A stretch of 64,000 bases of DNA from Lagopus muta (lineage: Eukaryota > Chordata > Aves > Galliformes > Phasianidae): contig NC_064439.1 of assembly GCF_023343835.1 (NCBI RefSeq), forward strand, positions 31,842,008-31,906,007. Direction: 5' to 3'. Positions 37,536-50,960 of the stretch are shown in pieces; positions within the stretch are counted from its first letter, which is position 1, and each line of letters opens with the position of its first letter. Both the position numbers and the translations under genes were made by a program. The notes below the pieces were generated by a model. The model was not told where the DNA came from and searched no databases. It was given only the letters and a program-made list of their open reading frames with translations.

Positions 37536-40500
37536 GACCCAGAAAGCTTGGTTTTCCAGGGAAATCAGCTCAGCTTCTGTAAAAACCAAACCAAAACAGG
37601 AATCCTTCGCAAGCTTTTCAGAAGCAGCTCTCACTGTGCTCCTGCAACAGCAGTGCTCCAATAAGATGTGCCAAGATGAGAGCATGGTGCTCCTGCAGTT
37701 CTGGCACCAGGTGGATCTATTGAAACAGCCAGCATCAGTGATGCAATCTCTTCAGATTGAATAGGAAGGAAATGAATCCTTTTGCTCTGTCAAACAGGAA
37801 CAAAACAGTAAGAAATCCAGCATAAAGCTTTATAAAAGAAGGAAATAATCTAGCAACTCAATTTGCTAAAAACAAATGGAGTGACATTAAAATTGTGGGG
37901 CATCTCTCTCTGGCAGCCCAGCACCTCCAATCAGCTGCTCACCTTTCCATTCAAATGCCATGAAGGCAGAGGTACTACATTCACTGTTATAGCAGATGAC
38001 TTCATCCCTCTGAAACGACTTTAAAAGATTAGAATTCATAGATTATTTATTAACTCTTAGGGAATGTATTTCCAGAATGGGAACAACACATTGCATTAAT
38101 GTCCAGTTCCTGAATTTAACTCTTTTAATTAACAGGGAAATGTGTACTTCTGTAAAGCACTCAGCCTGCATACCACTGCACAAGGCTTTTTCCTCCGTGT
38201 TTCCTTTTTAGTACAAAGCCTTTGTTCCTTTATACTCATGTTAATAACAGTAATCATAACACTGGAGTCATCTTGTGATAACTCATAAATAACCGTTTTC
38301 ACTAAAACAAAGCTGCTAGGCAAAGCCACCCAAGCAGGCAGCACAGCTGTGTCACTGACCCGCTCTGATATGAGCTCTGATTCACAGGTTGGCAGAGAGC
38401 TTTGTGACAGAGGGGCACTGGCAGCTTAACCCAAACACTTCTGCTGCCCAGATAACAAAAACTGCCTCATCAAAGTCGATGACAGCCACAATATACCCAG
38501 AATTGTGATCTCTCCCTGCTGAATTTTTGTAGCAAATATTTCCCCTGTCAAAGCCTCTCCTTGGTTCTTGGATAGTAAAATAGCATGCCTTAGAAATGGT
38601 AAAAAAAAGAGACACGATGAGCATAAACACTGTGTTCCAGACCTCCAAATCAGGTGTCACTCCAGATGAAATATAGAGCCACTCGCAGCGAAGTGGAAGG
38701 ACTTCTCCCAGCAAGGCTGAGCAGGGTCAGGCAGCTGAGGAGCCAGGAATGGCACGTCCTCCTGTGGGGCTGTGGGACGACTGCGTGGTAAACACAGCCC
38801 TGGATGGCCCTTCTATGGGAAAAGAGGGAAATGAAAGTCAGGAGGCAGTGCTGGTCCAGAGAACAAGGTAATTCAGGTGCTGTCAGGACACAGTATCACC
38901 TTTAGAGAAATGGTCTGGTTATCAAGGTATTGTTTGGGATATTGAGTTCCTAGGGTGGCCTATTTCACAGGAATGGTGAAGAAACGAACCATTTCTAAGC
39001 CACATATTTTTACATTTTCTTTATCGCTGGTGATTTTGAGCTGGGTTTTATGTATCATGCTTAATCACTGAGCATTTAAAAACATGTTTTATAATGCATT
39101 TAGGCTCAGCATAAAGTGTTACTACATGCCAAGATGCTATGGACCATCTTCACCTCAGTGTTCTGATTCATTAAACAGCCACACTTGTGTGGTGCCATCC
39201 CTCAGTCATAGGGCATCTGTCACGTCCATTGGTCCTTTACAGCATCTCTGTGGAAGGCAGCAAGACTTTGCAGGATAAGACCTATCCAATCAAAATCGTT
39301 GGAAAGGCACAAGAGCTAGGGAGCAGGAAGAAGACCCATCAAGTTCACATCAAGTTTCTACAGCAAGGTTTGTTCTCTTAAATAGCAGTTCTGTTTTTAA
39401 ACTCTTGCACTTCATGTTTTTAGTTGTGAACTCAAGAGTGAAGCAGGGAGTTGCCAAGCTGGTCTAACCACAAACTGCCTTTGAGCCTCATCAAACAAAG
39501 TAAAAGGCTCTACTTTTATATCCCCAAAATTCATTTGCTCTTTTATATGGAAAAGAGATTTTCTTTGAAAAGGTGCTTTCAAAATTCGCAAAAAATTTTG
39601 AAATGGATGATCTTGTTCCAGAAATTCTCAGCACCCTACATTTCCTTCTTTTTTGGGGTGCATATGATTTTTGCAAGTTTGGACAGTGATTTGGACAGGC
39701 AGCCAAGCAGCATCCCAATTAACCAAAGAGCTAAAAACATCCGTGAGGTATCCTTTGCTAGTTGCTACAAGTGAAGGCAGCTGCAGTGCAGAAGAAGGTT
39801 AATTACAACTGAAGAAAGAAAACTGTGGGACCTGGTCCTGCCTATATAAAGCCTCAGCATTCCTCTGGGCCAAATCCTGAAATCCTGTTACACAGTATTT
39901 TATTTGCTCATGTTTCCTTTATCTTCCAGCTTGAATTCAGCGCATACAACATAACGGCTGCTGAGGTGGAGTTATGGGATGTGCTGGGAAAGGAGCTCCA
40001 AGCTAGCAGCAATCTGCATGTTTAATTAACTCTGTAATCAGGACACTTGGGCAAGACTTTTTCCAAGGAAGCATTCTTCACCTGGAAGTGTGCCATTGTC
40101 AGAAAGAGAAACTGTCTGTAGAAACAGACATAGTTCTCAAGGCAGGAATGGGGGCTCAGCCCTAAGGGAGTGAAAGGGCCCTCCTCCCTTTCCCTCAAAA
40201 TTCACACAGCTGAAGCTTAGGTGAAGGCATTCTTATTACAGCTAAGACAACAGCAGATTAAATAGGATGAACCGATCGGCTATACTTCTTGTAAAGTTAT
40301 CCCCAGAGATGAATGTACAATGTTGTTATGGAGGCTGCAGTGGTGTCTGCAGCGTAACTAAGGCTGACAGACTGCTTGCATGTGGGTGGCTGTCTTCTTT
40401 CCAGCTGTGACCAGCTGAATTATATCACCTGTCCCACTTGATATATTAGGATATGCCCAAACTCAAGATGCATGTTGCTGCAATAGGGAAATTAATGTCC

Positions 40501-41998
40501 ACCACTGGAGGCAATTAATAATGATTAGGAGAAAAACAGCAGGGTTAAATCTGTGCATTTAACAAAGTGTTCATACAGCTTTTTTTATACTATACTTCAG
40601 CCACTGGGTTCTCTCAAATTTCTACTCTTTTTTTAGGGGGGGGCAAAAGAGGGGGGGCAGGACAACCTTATCTTAATGTGGAAACTTAGCTAAAATGTCA
40701 AAGTTATTTCAGTGAGACATGTTTATTCATTAGTTAATTCCAGCTCTGGCATGTGGAAGAAAGCATCAAACATGCCCGGGTGAAGGACTCTAGAGAGAAA
40801 AATGTTAACATTCACTTGTGTCCATTTTCATTCAGAACAGCACAGCTCGACATATTCATGTTTGAAGTCGCCAGCATCTCTTTGATTTCTGGGCTCTTCA
40901 GCTAGTGTACTAAAACATGGCAGCAAATTGGCACATGGAAAATTTGCAATGCTTAGTTTAGTGCAACTCCTTAATTACCATAGAAAATGGTGAGTGATGG
41001 CTTATTAATTTCTCCTTTGTGGCCAAAATGTGATTTCAGATATGAATTCTGGGCATGTAGTAGGCATAGGATGCTCTTGCATATTTTAAATCTCCAGATA
41101 TTGTGGTGTGCAGTGCTTCATGAATCTGTATAAGAAAACACGAAGCTTGTAATGCCAAGTGCAGGCATTCCAAACTCAGTGATAGATGTTTCTAAAATTG
41201 CAAGAAATCACTTTCATGTAGTGATTTCATGACAATTCATGACATTCAATAACAATGGGATTCCTTAATATTCCTGAGATTTAGAGCAGACATATACACT
41301 CAGATCTTTTATCTCTTTGTTTTTTTATGGCCTTTTTTCACATTTTCATAACTTTATTTGAAACTACAAAGACAGAAGTCTAGAAGGAAAGCTGCAAACT
41401 AAAACTCCTTTGAAAGCCTTGAAAAAGAACATGCTGATCATTATAAACTAGGAAGAGTCTGCAATGGGATACAAGATGGCAAGCAAATTAGTTTCTTACT
41501 CTCAAGTTCCAACTCAAGTTAACTTTCAGGATCAGGCAAGAAAATCCATTAAAACTGAGGGATGAGTAGCATAGTTTTCACCAACCCAATAGCCATTCTC
41601 TCTTGGTTGTCAGGATGGGGATGGGGATGACGATGGGGATGGGGATGACGATGGGGAAACACATACAGAAATGCTCATAACCATTCATATTTTCTTTATT
41701 AAGTATATCTTTCCAAGCTTCTTATGTGATAAAAAATGTTCTGGGACTACTTCTCCATTGTCATGCTGGTGGAATATGGTAAGGTCATTTGCAAAATATT
41801 AAGAAGTTTATCTTAATCCATGTGTTTAGTGCTCTTCTACTTCAAGCTCAGTACAAATATAATGCAGAAGCACTCCTCAGAATGAATGAAGACATGGCAA
41901 GTTCAGTATTGGTGTGCAGCATAAGACCTGCAAGTTCATCAGATGCACACTGCCCAATTTATTTTCTGCATATGAATGACAATACAGAAATACTTCTC
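37536..41998. other. Non-coding stretch, no gene recognised
   Basis: No supportable gene. It contains two G runs at 40636-40657 that could pair as a G-quadruplex and a GGGGAT-rich minisatellite at 41613-41656. An A+T-rich single-copy-looking block lies at 40410-40590. Frames of up to 110 codons are unrecognised. Confidence 0.5.
41613..41656 (+). repeat. Minisatellite, 18-bp unit about 2.4 copies
   Basis: The unit GATGGGGATGGGGATGAC occurs exactly at 41614-41631 and 41632-41649, and a partial third copy follows. Each unit is itself built from GGGGAT hexamers with a GATGAC variant. This nested structure suggests expansion by slippage followed by duplication of the variant unit. Confidence 0.85.
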
Positions 41999-42315
41999 AT
42001 AGAATCACAGTATGGCTTCGATTTGGAAGGGACCTTAAAGACTACCCAGTTCCAACCCCTTGCTGTGGGCAGGGCTCCCACCCACCAGCTCAGGCTGCCC
42101 AGGGCCCCGTCCAGCCTGGGCTTGAGCATCTCCAGGGATAGGGTATCCACAGCTTCTCTGGGCAGCCTGTGCCAGTGCCTCACCACCTGAGCAAAAAATT
42201 TCCTCCAAACCTCTAATCTAAATCTCCCCTCTTTTAGTTTAAAATCATTTACCCTTGTTCTATTACCATTAGAGTGTGTAAATAGTTGATCTCCCTCCTG
42301 TTTATGAGCTCCCTA
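41999..42315 (-). mobile_element. CR1 LINE, about 317 bp, reverse strand
   Basis: The + strand starts 'atagaatcacagtatgg', then 'gatttggaagggacctta', 'ccagttccaaccccttgctg', 'cacccaccagctcaggctgc', 'gtccagcctgggcttgag', 'cagcttctctgggcagcc' and 'cagtgcctcaccacc'. The reverse translation includes VRHWHRLPREAVDTLSLE, close to the copy at 25066-25355. It is a truncated, non-coding CR1 3' region. Confidence 0.93.
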
Positions 42316-43094
42316 GTGCTAATAATTGATAAGGAGCAGCATGTTTGCTCATCTGGAAGTATGAGAAATGTCTTTGACTAGAGATGAAGTGGGATGCTTT
42401 TCAACTGAAATCTAAGGGCTGGAAGGAATGTTATTTATTACTGTGAGACATCAGATTTTTTGGGAGGTTTTGCATGCTTAGCTTATTTTCACTGGATCTG
42501 CACAGGTTATTTAACTTAGATTCATTTCTGAATACAGAATTGTCAGAATTCCTTCACTTGCTGAGGAAAAATGTACTTCTTTGGTGTTTATGACAATGGA
42601 TCCATACAAAATGTACTTCACTGAACATAATAAAATAGTCAAGAAGTAGAGAGAATTACTTAAAACATATCCATTTCTGGAACAATAATACAGAAGTTGA
42701 AGTAAAAATAGAAAATAATATGAACAGGTCATGCAGAATGAGCTAGGCAGAGACAAGAGATTCGCCCAGCAGATGTGGCACCACTCTCATCAACTTGGCC
42801 TGAACAGAGTATTTGCTATTAGATACAGAATCCTGCATAAAACATGGTGGTAAGAATTGCTCTGAATGGACTGTTGTGAAAACAGAAAGGTATTGGCAAG
42901 ACAAATGCGGCCATAAACATTATTTCAAGACTGAGAACAGAGATACTAAACAAGTCATTGCCTCTCCTGTGAGAAAAAGGGTTGTCATAAGGGTTTCCAC
43001 ATTCAAATTGTTAACTGCCCAGAATAGCAGTGATCATTGATGACTAGAACAATACTAATTGAAGAACGTTTTATTCTGTATAGTAATGGAGAGA

Positions 43095-43152
43095 GTGACA
43101 GAAAGGTGACAGAAAGGTGACAGAAAGGCAGACAGAAACCTGTGACAGAAAG
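43095..43152 (+). repeat. 11-bp tandem repeat (GTGACAGAAAG)
   Basis: Three exact head-to-tail copies of GTGACAGAAAG (43095-43127) are followed by a degenerate unit of about 14 bp and then a fourth exact copy at 43142-43152. The last exact copy after a decayed one suggests an array that once was longer or a later gene-conversion event. Confidence 0.85.
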
Positions 43153-46100
43153 GCAAAAAATCATGAAAAAATACACCTTTCAACTGTATGAATAGAAATC
43201 TTGGATTGCCTCAAGTATCCTACCTGAATATCTGTAAATCTTGGCTTTCTTGCTGGCAGGGCAAAACTACTGGGAAAAGTTGTGTAAATCTTAATGCGGA
43301 TCCAAGATCATAATGATTAATAATAATAATTAAAATAATAATGAATTTAACTCTACTTGAAGCCAATTGGTCTCAGGGAAGACCTGGCTTTTGTGACAGC
43401 TGTCATCACAAATCCATGGGTTACCTGCTTTGTCCCAAGAACTACATTCTTCATTTGCTGAATTAGCCTTCAGCGTACAAATGAGAGCATAGGCAGGTAG
43501 CTTTTCTATCTGAAAGTTAATTTTCTCTGCTATTATTATTTTGACTTAGTTGACTTACAGCAATTATTTATGCAGACCTATCTCTCTAACCTAATCAGTT
43601 TCAACACATTTTTTTCTCCAGAAATCAACCTTGGGTGGCAGGAGAAAAGCTATTATTTCAGATGCTGCTTTATTGGATGACAATAACAAGCGTATAGGGA
43701 GTAATTGCTCAATCCTGCTGTTGGTTTTTTAAGATATGAGCTATAGCAGGCTGGGTTGGACCAAGGAAAGGAGCAGACATCTGTTCACAGGTCCTCGGGC
43801 TATGTTTTCTTGATCTTTCCTCATCACAATGCCTTGATTTAAGAACAAGGAGTGCTGTGTGCAGCTGGAGAGTGAAAATGCTGATATTTTTCTCTTTGTC
43901 CATTGATCTGAGCACTGCCCTACACGGATCTGAAGGGTTTCAGTGTGTCTCACAAATCCCAGTGAAATTGACTCTCATTTATCCTGTTATTTGGCTATTT
44001 ATTGTTGCCCTTTTCTTCCCTGTGGGCCTAGATGTGACACATGGATTCATGGTAGCATTTTCAAACACTGCTTCTGCAGCTGGGTTAAAAGCAAGACGGT
44101 CAACCAAGAAGCCTGCTTTGGGAAGATTTTTTTTATATTCTAAAAATAAAATTTGCCAGATGTTTATTTAGAAAGCTGGTAGAGCAGACTGAGAGTAATT
44201 CTCGTTTCTGCAAGTGGAAATTGGAATTCACTATTACTGGGCATTAAATGTTCAGATGCTTTTCTGAGGTCCTTAAATCTATTTCATTTCCATGTTGACA
44301 GAGATATTAGACAGCTGTTGGAAAATCTGTCCCTTCTTTCAGTGCTGCAGCAAGAAAACTTTTCGTTTAACTACTGGGGGTCAATAAAGCCCTTTAATGT
44401 ACTAATCAGTGCTGAGTGAAGTGAAGGAAAGCATAAGAAAGAGTCCTTTCACTTCAATTGTGTGCGAAGCATTGGCTCTTTCAGCTTACTGCTGTCACTG
44501 CTGGCTATATTTGTGACAGACTGGAGGGCTGAAGCGTGTTTCTGAATGGTGACTCCAAGGACTGGATGTGGGATCAGCAAAAGGTTCTGCTTTCTACACA
44601 CTTTTGGGATGGAGCAGGAGATTGTCCCCACACTGCCCACAGGTGGGCAGGGCCAGCTAGACCCTTTGTGCAGGATCTGTGACAAGCCACTCTTTGGGGG
44701 TTCAAAGGGGTAGCATGTTTTCTTGTGGTGTTTCTGCAGACACTGCCTTGTGCCCATCTCCTCTCTTGCTAGTAATCAAGCGACATCACTATGGAAACTG
44801 CTTGCATGGAGGAATAACATTAGGGGAGGCAGTCTGTATTGTTAGCTCTCCTTAATGCAATATGTGTCTTAGTCTTTTCTCCCAAAAGTGGAATCAGTGT
44901 CTGGTTTTGCTCTTTATGGGAGCTCTCTTACCCCAGCTGTTCTGCTTCCCCACCTCCCCAGGCCATTCTTTCTTGACACCTGATTTTTCTTTCTCCTCAC
45001 TCTGCTCTCCGGGTGCTCACATCCTTGCTCCCTGGGTATCTGACACTGCCACCTCAGCTCTCCCCAGCTGCTCCCCTTCCTCTCCTGCTCTCAAGCTGTG
45101 CTGACATGATCCAGGCATATTGGTGCCACTGCCCTTAACAAAAACAGCTCTTCTTTCCTTTTCCTTCTTCATATGCACAAAAGGAGGCCCAAGCAGGGCA
45201 CTACAGTGATGTCCTTCACATTTTTCCCAGCTGCTTCATCAGAATTTCAATCTTCTGAAGAATATACAGTGTCCAGGTGGCTGACAGCATGGCTGCTCAG
45301 GAAAAGGATCTGGCTTATCCCAGTTCCAATGCAAGCTTTCAGTAGGTTGTTGAATGTAGAGTTATGCATTCAGTTGCCCTCTTTGATGAGAGAAATCTGA
45401 AAGAGTGTATTATCATCCCCTTCAATTCCTAAATACATAGCTGAAAAACTTTATACTGGTGGTGACTCCTGAGGATGACAGAGCTCACTTGTTTCTCTTC
45501 CAACCTTGGCCCTCAGTGGTGCCATGCCATAGCTCCAAGCCCTTGGTTAGCTATCTGCAAAGCACCTATAGCATCCATTCCATAAAAGAGCACCAAGAGG
45601 CTGTGCAGTTCCAATCTCCACGGAGGCAGGAGTGCAGAATTTCATGCATTCACATTTTGAACAGAGCTTATAGGGATATTTTATAATAATTGTCCAAGTG
45701 GACGCTTGGTCCTCAAAGTCAGTAATCTAACAGCATGCAAAAAGTAAGAAATATTTTCTGCTGGTGTAGGCAGTGAACACACCAGCACTCTGATATGAAT
45801 GTAAATACTTTGCAGTTGTTTTCTGTTTAAAAAAATTTAAATCAATTTTCCAATAACTTTAAATACTTGGGTAAAACCTTGTAATAGATCAGGTAATCAT
45901 TTTAGCTTTTATACCATTACGTGAATTCAGGCACATAGTTATGCTAAAATCTTTCCCACTTGCATACCTCTTACACAGATTACAAAAGGAGTGTGTTATA
46001 GACAATAAAACCCAGAGGGATGAGGGGGGTTGACAATTGTCTGCTATGCCATTAAGCACAGAGACGGTGATGCTGGCCATTGCTTAGGAAAGGAAAAACA

Positions 46101-47010
46101 ACAAGTTTACGGTTCCTCATTTCCCATGGCAAACAGATTGCTTATTTTAATTTTGAAAATAAAACGATGGAGGCGATGTGGGTCTGTAAATAAGAGTGTG
46201 CATCTCAATTTTCTGCAAATGCTTAAGTGGTTTACATCTGTTTCCTCCCAGTTGTATTTCTCAAACATGAATTTCCATTTTAAAAAGAGTCATAAAATCA
46301 CTACTGTTTCTCTGTGGATCTATTAGCAATAAAATAGCCTACAGAGGTTTGCACAGCCATGGAAAATGTACAGTGATAATAGGCTGTCCTGCTGTTACAT
46401 GGCTTATGCAAACTTTACATTTATCACTGCAGAACCATCTATCCGCAGGGTTGGAAGACAGCAAACAACTGAATAAAAAAGACCAAAAGAAGGAAGATGA
46501 TACAGAAAGCTCTATATACACATCATTAATCAGACATGATGAATTTTCCAACTTGAATATATGTTTTCTCAGAGCCAACCAAGGGAAAAAAAACACTGGT
46601 CACAATCTGAAATGCAAAGCTTTACATAAAATTAACCTCCTTTTCACTGGTTTTGCACTGAGAGACAGAGAAATAAAGAGAAAGACAGAGGGAGAAAACT
46701 TATTTTCCTATCTGTCTGTTAGCTTTCATTTATGGCACTCTTGCTGTCCAAACACTAACATCTCATGGAAAAAAACTTGTGGGCTGTCTGATACGGGAGC
46801 CACGCAGTAAGCAGTGAAAGTCAAAGTGTCAGGAGTGTGAAAAGGCAGGATCCTTATCTAGACCCAGGAGGATCTCAAAGCTGTGATGACCTATCCACCG
46901 GAATCAAACACACCATTTTTCATAGCCAGCCACAAAGCTAGTGTTGTCCTAATTTGGCATCTCCAGCCAGGCAGGGATTTACACACTGCTCAGTCTGAGT
47001 AGGAGAGGGC

Positions 47011-47058
47011 CCCAGGTCGACTAAGCCCAGGTCGACTAAGCCCAGGTCGACTAAGCCC
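47011..47058 (+). repeat. 15-bp perfect tandem repeat, 3.2 copies
   Basis: CCCAGGTCGACTAAG is repeated exactly at 47011-47025, 47026-47040 and 47041-47055, followed by CCC. Each unit contains the palindrome GTCGAC with one CpG. Perfect identity suggests a recent expansion. It may vary in copy number between individuals. Confidence 0.92.
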
Positions 47059-49365
47059 TAGAGAAAGCTGCAAGTGGCAAGTGTAGGATTATACCTGGAG
47101 ATCTCCAGAGATTTGACACCACACAGAAGATTCAGACAGTCCAATTTCTGCACGGCCCAGGGTGGGCTGGAAGGTTCTCTGAGGCAGCTGGTGCCCACTA
47201 GCATCCTGATCACATTGTCTGTTGGACAACTATGCCTCCTGCCCGTGATCACCAAGGAGAATGGCTGGAGAACCATCAGTCCTGCTCTTGGCCACACTGG
47301 GACTGCTTAGCATCTTCTAGAGGAATGATGGGCTGTGGCTCCTACAGAAGAAGGACATAGAGATGAGTCTCTAGCAAGAAAGCCCCATGAGGTTTCTTCT
47401 TGTTTGCCTCACTCTAATACAAATATTTGTCAGGATGAAAGCAACTGGCTGCCCTAATATGGGTGGCAGACAGCAACAGCGATATCGTTGGGTGCTTCTA
47501 TGCTAAAGGATAATTCAAATCAGAGAAAGAAAGGGGAAGAGGGGACAAATAAAAAGGGAAGAAAGTGGCTTCTGAAGGATCAGTAAGATTGGCAAGAAAT
47601 AAAGCTTTTCCCCATTTGGATAGATTCCTGCCATTATTTGGGCTGCTAGCTTCAGAAACTCAGATATGCACCCAGAACAGGCACACATCAGTCTGGTTGC
47701 CTAAACAGTAAAAAAGTGAATGAAGAGAAATGATTCCTCACAGGAAACACAAGACACATATGAGATCGGAAAGAGCAATGACTTCTTGTACATGACTTTG
47801 GAGTCAAAAGCAAATTGTCAGAAGCTTATTTTCAAAGGTCTGTGTGCAAGCTTCTCTTTTGCATAAATGCATCATCATTTTCTCTCATCAGACATCTAGA
47901 GAGAGGCATGACAGCAGCCTCTCTACTGCTTGTAAATGATATACTGGAAACACAGGACAGTGTTGATGGACTCATAGTTTCATAAAAGTACCTCTGTGGA
48001 TGAGTTTGGTCCTATGAGGCCATCTCAGTGCAAATGTATTTTCAAGCTGAATGTGTGCATAGTTGGAAAATTTTGCTTTGTGTCCACAAGTTTGGCTGCT
48101 GGCTGTTTTGGGAGAGATGCATAAGTCTCGGAGGTGGTGAAGCATTTTCAGATTTCAAGATCAGGAAAACAGCTTCAAACAACTCCATCATTCTGGAAGA
48201 AGCTACTTTCCTCTGTCCTCTCAAATGATAATTTTGCATTTTTATGTGCCTTTAGGTGTCTTGAAGGTTTTTTTCTTCATTTAGCTCTTCTGATGGGGCC
48301 AATGTGCAATGAGGCAGCTTCGTTATTTCAAAGAATAACTATTACCCAGTGACTTTTAAAGGTAGAGTTATTGATTGCTGCAGTTCAGCATGAAGACTGA
48401 CCATCACCTCTTTAGCGCCACATAAATCCTTTGCTTTCCTGCAACACTGAGACTCACATACCAGAGCTTATATCTGCCAGTGATCCATGACTAACCCTGG
48501 CTTTACAGATTGGAAGGACTCATAGTCTGCAAGTTATGCAATCCAGAGCATTTCTCACATTCCCAGGAAATATGAGGAATCACTTTCCTGATGGAACATT
48601 CCTTGATGCAAATGAAACCATGGCCACGTTGTGGCCCAAGCCATGAAGGCAGGATTGCCTGTCCTGGTTTTCACTTTGTGAGCAGATGCCACAAAAATTA
48701 CACAAAATCATTTCTCTTCTTGTCACTTTGAAGCATGAGGATACCTTTCAAAATGCCAGGCAGCTTTAGCTCTATATTGACCAGGTAAACATAATATTGC
48801 TGATGTACTGAAGGGCTGTGAAGCATGCCCATACAAAAATGGTGTGGAGGTTCCGATAGCGGTACTTGCTGGAGAAGACTTTCCCATGTATGGCTGGGAG
48901 GATTTTTTGCTCTGGTAAAGAAAAACATCTAAAAGATTTAACCCCTGAAATTATAGTATGAGAACTCTTCTTAAGACCAGACACCAAAAAAAATTAGTCT
49001 GACAGACCTAAATAGAAAAGCAGGGACAGATATCCTAAGAGAAGGAAAAAATGACAGCATGACATTCATCAAAAAAACATTAGCAAGTGTATGGGATGAT
49101 GGTGTTAGTATCTGGTGATTTCCCATCTCAAACAAGTGGCAATAAGCAAGTGCTTAGCAAACATCCAGGGAGCACAGGACTGCTTTTTGGTTGAAAAAAC
49201 AGGGTTATGATCTTGAGCAATAGGATTTTTATTACAAGTTGCCTTTTCATACTTGACTGTTATTAAGACTGCCATAACATTGCATTAGAGATGTTAATAC
49301 AATTGTTATGGTTAAATTCCAACTCAACTTTAAGTAATAAACATGTTCCTGTCCTTCATTTTCAG

Positions 49366-49620
49366 TTGGGTGAATGCCTGCACTCAAGCTTTTCTGTGCA
49401 CATGGAAGGACTGCTCACTTCAGCCCTGAGATTGCCACAGTTAAGAGGTGTTTCGCAACTTGCTGGAGTCTGCTGGTCTCAGTGGAATGCATGAACATCT
49501 TGGGAGAACTTCTACTGGTGGAGGCTGCCCATGAGCCCACAGATGCCAGGGCATGGTTGGAATCTGCAGGCACTCCTGGCTGCAGATGGCTGAGAAAAAA
49601 GACCCACTTGAACTACTGAG
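49366..49620 (+). ncRNA. Candidate non-coding exon (weak)
   Basis: A strong acceptor (pyrimidine-rich 'cctgtccttcattttcag', AG ending at 49365) lies 255 bases before a near-perfect donor, GAG|GTAAGTTCAG at 49620/49621. All three forward frames contain a stop within this interval: one stops at 49371-49373, one ends at 49494, and the third stops near 49436. A coding internal exon is therefore excluded. If transcribed it would be a non-coding RNA or untranslated exon. The interval is richer in G+C than its flanks. No partner exon or promoter was identified, so this is a hypothesis only. Confidence 0.15.
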
Positions 49621-50935
49621 GTAAGTTCAGCCATGGGGACAGTTTTCCTCCACCATGGAGTGAGAGAGAACTGGTGGGTGCCCACGGAGAGCCACCACCC
49701 AGAGAAACAGGGTATGTGCCAAGTGACCTGACAATGAAATCACATCATTTCTAAAGAATCATTCCTCAGTTCTCTGGCTTTTGAAGGTCATGTCATGGAA
49801 ACTTTTGTGAAGCCTCCTGAAGAGAGGAAAATCCTGGCTAAAACACCTTAAGGGTCATTCAAAGCAGTGAAAATATCTTACTGCTACTCAACCTCACTAA
49901 AAAAGCAGAACTCAGTGAGCTTCTGCAGCTCCCACTGGCAGCAGCTCCACAACATCATCACTGATATGAACCTCAGGACAACGCTCTCCCTGCTGACGGC
50001 AGCCCATAAATAAAACTTCTACTCATTACTAAAACCTGAAAAAACTTAGAGAAGAGGAATGTCATGTGCCAGAATATAATGATATCACCCATCTGAAAGC
50101 AAATGCTCCTATTTTTTTTCTTCATATTGCAGACAATATTGGAAAGACCCAATATATGCTATCAGTAAAGTTACATATAATTTTTTCTTTTTTTTTTTCT
50201 CCAGGAATCTTCCCACTTTCAAGAGTTACTGAATGCCATAGAGGAAAGGAACAAATTTAAAAAACAATTAGTAGGACATGTGGTGCTCATTCTTGGCTGA
50301 AGCTGCACATTCTCATCTGCCTGAAAATACTCAGCAGTCGTTCATGAAAAATGTTTTTAAACTAATGAGCTATATTTGCATTCCCCTTAGAATGGATTCA
50401 GAATTTTTCATCTACAGTGCACCATGAAAAATGGATGTGTTTTTCACAGAGGTAATTTGAACATAAACCACCGCATCAATGGAAGACAACCTTTGCAGAA
50501 ACTTTTTAACTTAGCACATTCCATTTGTTTTCGCTGGGGAAGGTCAAACTTGTGTGAGAGATGTAAATTTCATGCACAAACCTAGATGCTGATGAGATTT
50601 GTTTTTGCAGATAATCTGCAGCAGAGAAATTTTTCATAATGTCACTGCAAAATAAATTAAAATGTTCATCTTCATATGGCTGGTTCCATTGCATTAAAAT
50701 AAATGTTGCAAGCTCATTTAATTAGTATAGTTAGGAATGTCTCTTCCCTGCTTCACTGACTCTCCAAATCACAAGTTAATTTGTCAAAATCAGACCATTG
50801 TTTTTCCTTCATTCTTCATTACTGAAAAGACAGCCCCATTTAAATAAATGTTTATGCTACAGAGAGCAGAGCGGTGAACAACCCCAAATATTTTTCTAAG
50901 GCGATGTTAGAAAAGTTTTGAGTGCAAAGAGCTTT

Positions 50936-50960
50936 TGTGTGTGTGTGTGTGCCTGTGTGT
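50936..50960. repeat. (TG)n microsatellite, short
   Basis: About nine TG units, a CC interruption, then three more. It is a simple repeat likely to vary in length. Confidence 0.85.
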
